A stretch of DNA of 12,270 bases. It comes from CAMAXB01 sp041746615. Lineage in GTDB: Bacteria; Verrucomicrobiota; Verrucomicrobiia; Opitutales; Opitutaceae. Each line of letters starts with the position of its first letter. Position 1 is the first letter of the stretch. Below are positions 1-6,295 of this stretch, one piece after another. The DNA lies in contig JBGTGS010000233.1 in assembly GCA_041746615.1 (NCBI GenBank), forward strand, positions 1 through 12,270, given 5' to 3'. A program made the translations under genes and the position numbers. The notes under the pieces are model-generated. The model searched no databases, was not told where the DNA came from, and saw only the letters and a list, made by a program, of their open reading frames with translations.

Positions 1-539
1 AGGCGCCAGCCTTTGCCGGGCACTTCCTGACCGCCAAAGAGCAGGCCGCCGTCGTCGCGGAGCAGCGGCGTGCCCGGAAAAAGCGAGGCCGTGTGGCAGT
101 CATCGCCCATGCCGAGGAAGCACGCATCATAGGCGCGACCCGGGCCGGCGAGCAGCAGCATCGTCTTGCGGTAAGCCTCGGCGGCCTCCGCCACCGGCCA
201 GGCCACGACCCAGGGATGGCGTCGCTCGACCGGAATACCCAGCGGGGCGAGCAGCAGACGTTCGGCGTTGCCGAAATTGCTGTCGGGACTGGTGAGAAGC
301 ACGTGGCGCTCGTCGCTGACCGTAAAATGGGCGCGGTCGCGGAGGACCGGCGGAAGGGCGTGGGTTTCCACGCACCAGCGGTAGAAGGCCGCGGGGGTCG
401 ATCCGCCGGTCAGGGCCCAGGTGAAATTTTTCACCGGGGAGGCCTCGGCCTGCGCCGCGACCAGCGCAACCGCACGCGTAAAGAGTTCCGTCTGGGTGCC
501 GGTGATCACCCGGCCGTAGTCGCTGTTGATTTCCTTCAT
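1..539 (-). CDS. pgl: 6-phosphogluconolactonase, C-terminus cut by window edge
   Basis: The enzyme hydrolyses 6-phosphoglucono-1,5-lactone to 6-phosphogluconate, the second step of the oxidative pentose phosphate pathway, in the cytoplasm. I translated the minus strand from the ATG at 537-539 and found 179 open codons to the window edge. Family motifs are in order: LTGGSTP (residues 43-49), the VSDERHV stretch (75-80), a SNFGNAERLLL segment (88-97) and the signature FLGMGDDCHTASLFPG (141-156). Members of the SugAR/NagB-like family are usually about 230-260 residues, so roughly the last quarter is missing here. Only 2 bases separate its start from the opcA stop, and no clear Shine-Dalgarno is present, so translation is probably coupled to opcA. 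Start and identity are firm; the 3' end lies outside the window. Confidence 0.93.
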   Translation of the reverse strand, partial: MKEINSDYGRVITGTQTELFTRAVALVAAQAEASPVKNFTWALTGGSTPAAFYRWCVETHALPPVLRDRAHFTVSDERHVLLTSPDSNFGNAERLLLAPLGIPVERRHPWVVAWPVAEAAEAYRKTMLLLAGPGRAYDACFLGMGDDCHTASLFPGTPLLRDDGGLLFGGQEVPGKGWR

Positions 540-541
540 GC

Positions 542-1531
542 TTAATAAAACATGGCCTCGGCGAGGGCAACCTCGGGGCTGAGCAGGCTGATGGCGCTGG
601 GCATGGTGATCTTCTCGCAACCGTAAGCGGCCTCGATGCAGGCCTCGCCCTTGGCCAGGTCGCCACGCCAGCGGAAGCGCTGCTCATTGGAATAATCAAA
701 AGCAATCTCGAACGACCCGGAGGCGCCCTCCGGGAACGCCTTTTGCTCCGCCCGCAGGTTTTTCTCGGAAGCTCCGCAGGCGGCAAGCCGTTCCTTCACC
801 CAACCCACGAGCACCCGGGCCTCGGCGCCCAGCGCGGGGGCGTGGACCACGCTGAAGCCACGCAGACCGTCGACCAGCAGGCCCGGGGCGAAGGCGCTGA
901 GGAACTGTCCGAGGGACTGGCGCACCGGCAGCAGCCGGGCCTGGGCGAGATCGCGCACCGCTTCGGGCCGCGGCCAGTCATGGGTGAGCGCGCTGGTGGG
1001 GACGTGCGCGCTGTCAATGATCACCCGCTTGGATTGTTGGAGCAGGTATTGGTAGTCCTTGAGCCGGGACAACGAGGTGAAATGGTGGGCCCAGTAGTAG
1101 AGCGGCAGGTCGGTGGAAAGGCAGACCGACACCTGGTTTTCCAGGTACTGGCGGGCCGTCAGCGGATAGCTCAGCATGACGAACTCCACGCAGCGTGTGT
1201 CGCCCTTCGCTTTGCCCAAAAAGCACTCACCGTAAATCTTGGCCCGGAATTCGGTCTCGTCCGCACCCTCGGCCAACGGACACAGCACGACCACGCGGCT
1301 CGGGTAACGGACGGAAAAACGCAGGGCGACCTGGAACTGGGCCTGGGCCTCCTCGGCGCTGGTGCCGAAGCCCAGATGCAGCACGAGATTGACCTGGGTG
1401 GCCTTGACGTCGTCCACCGCGGGCGCCGGCCCACCAGCCGCGGCGGTGTCGGCCCACATGCTGGCTAGACTCCTGGAAATACCCCCGACAGGCACCTCGA
1501 TTCCAGGCAGGGCGTTAAAGATGGATGACAT
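542..1531 (-). CDS. opcA: Glucose-6-phosphate dehydrogenase assembly/activator protein OpcA
   Basis: OpcA is known from cyanobacteria and actinobacteria as a protein needed for full assembly and activity of glucose-6-phosphate dehydrogenase. The 329-residue product shows family stretches: an early QVNLVLH strand, RYPSRVVVLCP, the highly typical KGDTRCVEFVMLSY, and LPLYYWAHHF followed by a DSA motif. I chose the ATG at 1529-1531 (product begins MSSIFNALPG). An upstream in-frame TTG at 1555 would add eight residues (EFWIFNL...) encoded by the repeat element itself, which looks spurious. The gene sits between zwf and pgl on the same strand, which fits the role. The upstream 164 bases carry a large inverted repeat whose near arm ends about 9 bases before the start codon, so its translation or transcript level may be set separately from zwf. 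No strong Shine-Dalgarno is visible. Confidence 0.9.
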   Translation of the reverse strand: MSSIFNALPGIEVPVGGISRSLASMWADTAAAGGPAPAVDDVKATQVNLVLHLGFGTSAEEAQAQFQVALRFSVRYPSRVVVLCPLAEGADETEFRAKIYGECFLGKAKGDTRCVEFVMLSYPLTARQYLENQVSVCLSTDLPLYYWAHHFTSLSRLKDYQYLLQQSKRVIIDSAHVPTSALTHDWPRPEAVRDLAQARLLPVRQSLGQFLSAFAPGLLVDGLRGFSVVHAPALGAEARVLVGWVKERLAACGASEKNLRAEQKAFPEGASGSFEIAFDYSNEQRFRWRGDLAKGEACIEAAYGCEKITMPSAISLLSPEVALAEAMFY

Positions 1532-1540
1532 CAGATTAAA

Positions 1541-1678
1541 AATCCAAAACTCCAAACGTCCAAAACTCCAAAGAATGGAAAAATCCTAAAGGGCAGAAAG
1601 CGGAGCTTAAAGTTGGAGGCCAAGGGCAGTTTGAGGTTTGGACTTTCTTTGGAGTTTGGACGTTTGGAGTTTGGGATT
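1541..1678. repeat. Long inverted repeat of TTTGGAG-like heptamers between zwf and opcA
   Basis: The left arm (1541-1575) and right arm (1645-1678) are reverse complements over about 35 bases, differing by one single-base indel and one substitution. The arms are built from TTTGGAG/TTTGGAC-type units with a roughly 7-base period and enclose a 69-base loop. In the zwf-opcA transcript this would form a very stable stem between the two reading frames, with the opcA-proximal arm ending about 9 bases before the opcA ATG. A related copy lies at 6211-6271 after acs. The structure is seen directly; a role as attenuator, processing site or mobile repeat is inference. Confidence 0.85.
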
Positions 1679-1680
1679 TA

Positions 1681-1695
1681 CCGCGCGCAGCGCGG
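1681..1695 (-). terminator. GC hairpin directly after the zwf stop codon
   Basis: CCGCGC and GCGCGG form a perfect 6-bp stem with a 3-base loop, beginning at the base next to the zwf TGA. It is followed on the minus strand by TAAATCCC rather than a T-run, so it is not a classic intrinsic terminator. It could protect the zwf mRNA 3' end or act together with the adjoining inverted repeat. The same arrangement (TGA, GC hairpin, AAATCCCAAA) recurs after acs. Confidence 0.5.
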
Positions 1696-3234
1696 TCACG
1701 GTTTTCTCCATTCATGCTGGTTGCGGGCGAGGAGGTGGTTGGCGGCGTCGGGGCCCCAGGAGCCGGCGGGATAGGTGTCCATGCCCTCGCGGCCGGCAGC
1801 GGCCCAGGCATCGAGGATGGGCGTGCAGAGATTCCAGGAGGTCTCGGCCTCGTCGCCGCGGATGAAGAGCGTGCCGTCGCCGATCATGGCGTCGAGGACG
1901 AGGCGTTCGTAGGCCTCGGGGGTGTTGGACCCGAAGGTGGTGCTGTAGCGGAAGCTCATCTTCACCGGCTGGGTGCGGGTTTCGAGTCCGGGAATCTTGC
2001 CGTTGAGAATGAGACTGAGGCCTTCGTCCGGCTGGATCTGAAACGAAAGCGTGTTGGGGGTGAGGTCGAACTTGCCACCCTCGGCGAAAAGGGTGCCGGG
2101 GGGCCGCTTGAGTTGGACGGCGATCTCGGTGACGCGGCGGGCAAGCCGCTTGCCCGAGCGCAGGTAGAAGGGGACGCCCTGCCAGCGCCAGTTGTTGATG
2201 GAAACGCGGAGGGCGGCAAAAGTCTCGGTGCCGGAGTCGGCGGCGATGCCCTCCTCGTCGAGGTAACCCGGCACCTGTTTGCCACCCATCATGCCGGCGG
2301 CATACTGGGCGCGGGCGACATCCCCGCCCGGACCAAGGTCGAGCGGCTGGATGGCGCGCAGGAGCTTGACCTTCTCATCACGGATGGCCTCGGCGTCGAG
2401 GGACACCGGCGGCTCCATGGCGGTGAGGGCGAGGAGCTGCATGGTGTGGTTCTGGATCATGTCGCGCAGGGCGCCGCTCTGCTCGTAGTAGCCGCCGCGC
2501 GTGCCGACGCCGACCTCCTCGGCCACGGTGATCTGGACGTGGTCGATGAAGTTGCGGTTCCAGAGCGGCTCGAAGATGGCGTTGGAAAAGCGCTGCACGA
2601 GGAGGTCCTGCACGGTCTCCTTGCCCAGGTAGTGATCGATCCGATACACCTGGTGCTCCTCGAAGACGGAGCGGATGGTGGCGTTGAGCGCGCGGGCGGA
2701 GGCGAGGTCCTTGCCGAAGGGTTTCTCGATGATGACGCGGGCGTGGTGGGGCTGGCCGAGGCCCTTGGCGGCGAGGCCGCTGGCGCCGAGGTTGAGCAAA
2801 ATGGGGGCGAAAACCGACGGGGGGGTGGAGATGTAGAAAAGCACCTGGACCTCGCGGCCGATGGACTTCTCGATGGCGGCGATGTGGTCGGCGAGGCGGT
2901 CGAAGGCGGCGCGCTCGTCGTAGCCGCCGGCCAGGTAGCTGGTGTTGGCGGCCACGCGGTCCCAGACCCCGGGGTTGAGCTCGCGGCGGGAGAATTCCTT
3001 GATGGCGGCGGTGGCCAGGGTTCGGAATTCCTCGTCGGGGATGGCCTTGCGGCCGTAGCCCACGAGGAAGAAATCCGCCGGCAACAGGTGGTCGCAGCTG
3101 AGATTGTAGATCGCGGGGATGAGCTTGCGGGAGGTGAGGTCCCCGGACGCGCCGAAGATCACGACGACCGTGGGCGGTGTGCCGCGATGCTTGCTGAGAC
3201 CCTGCAGGAACGGATGACGTTGCGTTTCGGCCAT
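1696..3234 (-). CDS. zwf: Glucose-6-phosphate 1-dehydrogenase
   Basis: Zwf oxidises glucose 6-phosphate to 6-phosphoglucono-lactone with NADP+ (sometimes NAD+), the entry step of the oxidative pentose phosphate pathway. The 512-residue product matches the usual length of about 490-510. The N-terminal Rossmann motif VIFGASGDLTSRKL lies at about residues 25-38, EKPFG at 170-174, and the active-site signature RIDHYLGKE at 198-206 with the catalytic His. The C-terminal substrate and dimer domain is complete. I chose the ATG at 3232-3234, which is preceded by an AAAGGCGG purine run at suitable spacing. A GTG at 3285 would add 17 residues without family support. yraN lies 84 bases upstream on the same strand, and opcA and pgl follow downstream, giving one functional pathway block. 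Identity is very secure. Confidence 0.97.
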   Translation of the reverse strand: MAETQRHPFLQGLSKHRGTPPTVVVIFGASGDLTSRKLIPAIYNLSCDHLLPADFFLVGYGRKAIPDEEFRTLATAAIKEFSRRELNPGVWDRVAANTSYLAGGYDERAAFDRLADHIAAIEKSIGREVQVLFYISTPPSVFAPILLNLGASGLAAKGLGQPHHARVIIEKPFGKDLASARALNATIRSVFEEHQVYRIDHYLGKETVQDLLVQRFSNAIFEPLWNRNFIDHVQITVAEEVGVGTRGGYYEQSGALRDMIQNHTMQLLALTAMEPPVSLDAEAIRDEKVKLLRAIQPLDLGPGGDVARAQYAAGMMGGKQVPGYLDEEGIAADSGTETFAALRVSINNWRWQGVPFYLRSGKRLARRVTEIAVQLKRPPGTLFAEGGKFDLTPNTLSFQIQPDEGLSLILNGKIPGLETRTQPVKMSFRYSTTFGSNTPEAYERLVLDAMIGDGTLFIRGDEAETSWNLCTPILDAWAAAGREGMDTYPAGSWGPDAANHLLARNQHEWRKP

Positions 3235-3318
3235 GAATAAACCGCCTTTGTCGGGTCTGGAGGACGGCAAATCAAGGCCGAACACGAGGCGGGCGCCGCT
3301 TAAGGTTCAGGGTTCACC

Positions 3319-3759
3319 TCAAGGCCGGTCATGTTTGGCAAACAGGGGGACGTGTTCGAAATGCAAAACCCGGGGGCCATCCGGCCCGCCATGGGTGATC
3401 TCAACCACGTCAAAGCGGATGGTGGCGGGGCGCTTCCGCAGGCCCCGGAGGTAGGCCAGGCAGGCGCGACGCAGCACCTTTTTCTTGCGGCCGTTGACGG
3501 CATAATAACCCGGGACAAAGGCAAAGACCGAACGCGCCTTCACCTCGACAAAAACCAGGATGTCCCCGTCAAGGCAGACCAGGTCGATTTCCTCGCGCTC
3601 ATCCCGGGGATTGCGCCAGTTGCGGGCGACGATCCGGCAGCCGCGCTCGCGGGCCAGGAAATCCGCCGCCAGCCGCTCACCCTCGTCACCGGAGGCCTGG
3701 TTGGCAGCGACGGGCACGGCCCGGCGGAGCGGGAGCAGCCATTGCAGGATTTTCCACAT
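3319..3759 (-). CDS. yraN: YraN/UPF0102 family protein, nuclease-fold
   Basis: The 146-residue product matches the YraN/UPF0102 family, small proteins with a restriction-endonuclease-like fold whose cellular role is not settled (related to Holliday-junction resolvase folds). Visible features are the GDEGERLAADFLARERG helix (about residues 24-40), RNWRNPRDEREEIDLV (47-61) and ILVFVEVKAR (67-76). Together these give the E...D...ExK pattern expected of the fold (D59, E72, K74). I prefer the ATG at 3757-3759 (MWKILQW), because a short hydrophobic-basic leader of this kind is common in the family. A GTG at 3792 would add 11 residues and has a GAGAAAGA purine stretch before it, so the start is uncertain. 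It is the most upstream gene of the leftward zwf cluster and is divergent from the GAF-ATPase gene. Confidence 0.85.
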   Translation of the reverse strand: MWKILQWLLPLRRAVPVAANQASGDEGERLAADFLARERGCRIVARNWRNPRDEREEIDLVCLDGDILVFVEVKARSVFAFVPGYYAVNGRKKKVLRRACLAYLRGLRKRPATIRFDVVEITHGGPDGPRVLHFEHVPLFAKHDRP

Positions 3760-3771
3760 GACAGGGGATGA

Positions 3772-3785
3772 CCGGCAAATGCCGG
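3772..3785. promoter_or_regulatory. Perfect dyad in the yraN / secretion-ATPase divergent gap
   Basis: CCGGCA-AA-TGCCGG is a perfect 6-bp inverted repeat, 12 bases upstream of the preferred yraN start and in the only gap between the two divergent transcription units. A second imperfect dyad (CCGGGAAT / ATTCCGG) lies nearby at about 3827-3845. Either could be an operator for both genes. No convincing -35/-10 pair was found here. If yraN starts at the GTG at 3792, the first dyad would fall inside its coding region. Confidence 0.25.
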
Positions 3786-3859
3786 CGGACACTCTTTCTC
3801 ATTGCGGCACCGCGAATACCGTGACAATCCGGGAATAGCCATTCCGGCGTTTTATCATC

Positions 3860-6040
3860 ATGGCCGCCCCATCCGTTGCGAACACCCTCCGCCGCTCCCT
3901 GCTGATCAAGGTCATTTCCAAGCCGGCCCCGAGCCGCGAGGATGTCAGCTCCGTGATCGAACTCACCTCCACCAAGGTGGTCGAGGCCCTCCAGGCCCAG
4001 TCGATGACGTTCTACCTTGTCGAGGGCAACGACATCACCTTCCGGCACATCTATTACTCCCCCACCCTGTGGGCCAAGGATACCGCCAAGGAAAAGGCCT
4101 TCAAGGAAACCGAGGAAAAGCTCCTCGCCCTCAAACTGCCCCTCGGCACCGGCAACGTCGGTAAGGTAATCTCCACCGGCGAGCCCCTGTTCTTCACCCT
4201 CAACGGCCCCGACGCCGCCTCCCTTAAGAACATGAATACGGGCTTCGAGGTGCGCTCGATGCTCACGGTGCCGCTCAAGACCAACATCGTCATCGGCGCC
4301 ATCCAGGTGCTCAACAAGGAGCCCGCCGCCGGCACCAACGGCCAGTTCACCGAGAAGGACCTGACCCTCCTCAAGGAAGTGGCCGAATACTCCGCCACCC
4401 TCATCCAGCGCATGCTGGACCCGAAGTTCCAGCTGAGCGCGGAGGACACCGCCAAGTTCGTCTCCCGCCTCACCGACCATCCCCTCGTCACCAAGATCGA
4501 GGAGATCGAAATCGACGAGAATCTCGTCGAGGCCGTGGGCGACGCCATCATCCGTCGCGAGGGCGTCTTCCCCCACAAGCGCCTGTCCCCCAGTTCGGTC
4601 GCGGTCCTGATGGTCAACCCGCTCGACTACGCCAAGCGCGAGGCCTTCCAGCAGGCCGCCGAGATGACCATCGAGGAGATCCGCGTCGCCCCCGCCACGC
4701 TCATCGAGGAACTCCTCAAGAAATTTTTCAAGACCGAGACCCAAAAGGGCACCGGCAGCGGCGACGTCGACATCGACAGCGTCGCCGAGGTCATCAGCAC
4801 CGCCTATACCACGGACGGCACCGGCGAAATCTCCGCCACCGACCTGGAGAGCGAGGACTCCGCCCCCATCATCCAGCTCACCAACCGCATCATCGAGGAC
4901 GCCTACATCTCCGGGGCGTCGGACATCCACATCGAGCCGATGGAGCACGACCTGCTGGTCCGCTACCGGGTGGACGGGGTCTGCCTGGAGAAGCTCCGGC
5001 TGCCCAAGCAGGTGTCCAACGCCCTGGTCACCCGCCTGAAGATCATGTGCAACCTCGACATCGCCGAACGCCGTCTGCCGCAGGACGGGCGCATTGTCTT
5101 CAAGAAGTACACCAAGAAGAACATCGACATCGATCTGCGCGTCGCCACCGGCCCGATGAACTTCGGCGAGAAGATCGTCATGCGTATCCTCGACAAACAG
5201 AAGTCCACCCTGCCCCTCCCGGCCCTGGGCTTCTCCGACGAGAACCTCGAGCGCTACCGCGAGTGCATCCGCCAGCCCTACGGGATGATTTTGCACTGCG
5301 GACCGACCGGTTCCGGCAAGTCGATGACGCTCTACTCCGCGCTCGCCGAGGTGAACACGCCCGACGTGAACATCCAGACCGCCGAGGATCCCATCGAGTA
5401 CACCCTCCCCGGGCTCAACCAGATGCAGATGAGCCGGCAGATCGGCCTGACCTTCGCCCGTGCCCTGCGCTGCTACCTCCGCATGGACCCCGACATCATC
5501 CTCGTCGGTGAAATCCGCGACGAGGAAACCGCCGGCATCGCCGTCGAGGCCGCCCTCACCGGCCATTTACTCGTCTCGACCCTCCACACCAACGACGCGC
5601 CCTCCACCGTGGTGCGCCTCACCGAGATGGGCATCGAGCCCTTCAATATTTCGGCCTCGCTCGTATGTGTGTGCGCCCAGCGCCTCATGCGCCGCGTGTG
5701 CAAAAACTGCAAGGTCCCCTACGAGCCCCAGGGCCGGGAGCACGACCTGATGAAGAAGGCCATCGACTGGTCCGGCCAGATCTACAAGGCCAACCCCCAG
5801 GGCTGCCCGATGTGCGGCGGCACCGGCTACAAGGGCCGCGTCGGTATCCATGAACTGATGACCAACAGCGAGGAGCTCACCGCCGGCATCAACAAGGAGA
5901 TCGAGGTCGCCGAGCTCAAGCGCATCGCCATGCGCAACGGCATGAAGACCCTCCACCAGGATTCCATGCTCAAGGTCAAGATGGGCCTCACCACCATCGA
6001 AGAGGCCCTCGCCAATGTCCCGCCGGATCTGATCCTCTAG
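3860..6040 (+). CDS. GspE/PilB-type secretion or pilus ATPase with N-terminal GAF domain
   Basis: The 726-residue protein is a hexameric-type assembly ATPase of the type II secretion / type IV pilus family, acting at the inner face of the cytoplasmic membrane. Domains in order: a GAF-like sensor domain (about residues 25-185), a GspE N-terminal domain (about 190-292), an Asp/Ser/Gly-rich linker (295-335), then the N2 and catalytic core (336-726). Core motifs are intact: Walker A GPTGSGKS (481-488), Asp box AEDPIE (508-513), Walker B DPDIILVGEIRD (543-554), His box LTGHLLVSTLHTN (567-579) and the zinc tetracysteine C614/C617 and C649/C652. PilB and GspE are usually 500-570 residues, so the extra length is the GAF part. 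No pilin, GspF or PilC gene adjoins it, so its partner machine is elsewhere. The start ATG has no Shine-Dalgarno. Assignment to PilB rather than GspE is not possible from sequence alone. Confidence 0.92.
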   Translation: MAAPSVANTLRRSLLIKVISKPAPSREDVSSVIELTSTKVVEALQAQSMTFYLVEGNDITFRHIYYSPTLWAKDTAKEKAFKETEEKLLALKLPLGTGNVGKVISTGEPLFFTLNGPDAASLKNMNTGFEVRSMLTVPLKTNIVIGAIQVLNKEPAAGTNGQFTEKDLTLLKEVAEYSATLIQRMLDPKFQLSAEDTAKFVSRLTDHPLVTKIEEIEIDENLVEAVGDAIIRREGVFPHKRLSPSSVAVLMVNPLDYAKREAFQQAAEMTIEEIRVAPATLIEELLKKFFKTETQKGTGSGDVDIDSVAEVISTAYTTDGTGEISATDLESEDSAPIIQLTNRIIEDAYISGASDIHIEPMEHDLLVRYRVDGVCLEKLRLPKQVSNALVTRLKIMCNLDIAERRLPQDGRIVFKKYTKKNIDIDLRVATGPMNFGEKIVMRILDKQKSTLPLPALGFSDENLERYRECIRQPYGMILHCGPTGSGKSMTLYSALAEVNTPDVNIQTAEDPIEYTLPGLNQMQMSRQIGLTFARALRCYLRMDPDIILVGEIRDEETAGIAVEAALTGHLLVSTLHTNDAPSTVVRLTEMGIEPFNISASLVCVCAQRLMRRVCKNCKVPYEPQGREHDLMKKAIDWSGQIYKANPQGCPMCGGTGYKGRVGIHELMTNSEELTAGINKEIEVAELKRIAMRNGMKTLHQDSMLKVKMGLTTIEEALANVPPDLIL

Positions 6041-6121
6041 CCGCCTGTCGGACTTTGCTTCAACGCCCTCAGTTGTCGGGCGTTGATGGAGCGTGCGAGG
6101 GGGCCCTGTCGACAGGCTGCT
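6039..6121 (+). other. Branched stem structure at the 3' end of the ATPase gene
   Basis: AGCCGCCTGTCG (6039-6050, overlapping the TAG stop) pairs with CGACAGGCTGCT (6110-6121) over 12 positions with one mismatch. It encloses an inner 8-bp hairpin CAACGCCC (6061-6068) / GGGCGTTG (6078-6085) with a 9-base loop. The right arm also overlaps the palindrome CCTGTCGACAGG. This may be the transcript's 3' end structure, part of its terminator, or a small structured RNA. The pairing is seen; the function is not known. Confidence 0.5.
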
Positions 6122-6124
6122 AAA

Positions 6125-6147
6125 CGAAAATGCCCGGGGCATTTTCG
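6125..6147. terminator. Palindromic hairpin between convergent gspE-like gene and acs
   Basis: CGAAAATGCC (6125-6134) and GGCATTTTCG (6138-6147) form a perfect 10-bp stem with a 3-base loop. The A4 and T4 tracts near the stem base make it symmetrical, so it could act in either direction between the two convergent genes. The T-run is short and partly inside the stem, so efficiency as an intrinsic terminator is uncertain. Confidence 0.5.
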
Positions 6148-6210
6148 AGGACGATCAAGCGAGAAGGTTGGGCGAGTAATTTTGCCCGAAGCGAAAAAGG
6201 GACGGGCGGG

Positions 6211-6271
6211 CTAGTTTGAATTTTGAAGGTCCGGATTTCTTTGGCGTTTGGACCTTTGGCCTTTGGGATTT
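6211..6271 (-). repeat. Second copy of the TTTGGAG-type heptamer repeat, downstream of acs
   Basis: The core at about 6235-6270 matches the right arm of the zwf-opcA repeat (1644-1679) at 32 of 36 positions without gaps. Weaker similarity continues to about 6213 (shared CAAACT and TCC-ACCT blocks on the minus strand). It is made of TTTGGCG, TTTGGAC and TTTGGCC-like units. Like the zwf copy, it lies just after a GC hairpin that follows a minus-strand TGA stop. No inverted partner was found near this copy. Confidence 0.75.
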
Positions 6272-6293
6272 GCGCCCGCCTCCCGGCGGGCGC
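6272..6293 (-). terminator. Strong GC hairpin directly after the acs stop codon
   Basis: GCGCCCGCC (6272-6280) and GGCGGGCGC (6285-6293) form a perfect 9-bp GC-only stem with a 4-base loop, two bases beyond the acs TGA. It is followed on the minus strand by AAATCCCAAA and no T-run. It is probably a transcript end or stability structure; canonical intrinsic termination is not supported by the flanking bases. Confidence 0.55.
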
Positions 6294-6295
6294 CT

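Noticed and set aside
127..786. Minus-strand open frame (219 codons) overlapping pgl and opcA
   Set aside because: It is in a different frame from both genes, whose own frames carry all the family motifs; Arg/Pro-rich shadow.
1536..1811. Minus-strand open frame across the zwf end and the intergenic repeat
   Set aside because: It is translation of the repeat (FWTFGVLDF-like) joined to an out-of-frame piece of zwf; repeat-derived, not a gene.
1714..3240. Plus-strand open frame (508 codons) opposite zwf
   Set aside because: Antisense shadow of zwf with low-complexity Gly/Ala/Val/Glu composition and no motif.
3686..5566. Long minus-strand open frame (626 codons) opposite the GAF-ATPase gene
   Set aside because: It lies antisense to a gene with intact family motifs. 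Its Gly/Val/Asp/Leu/His-rich translation is the typical mirror of high-GC codon use and shows no domain.
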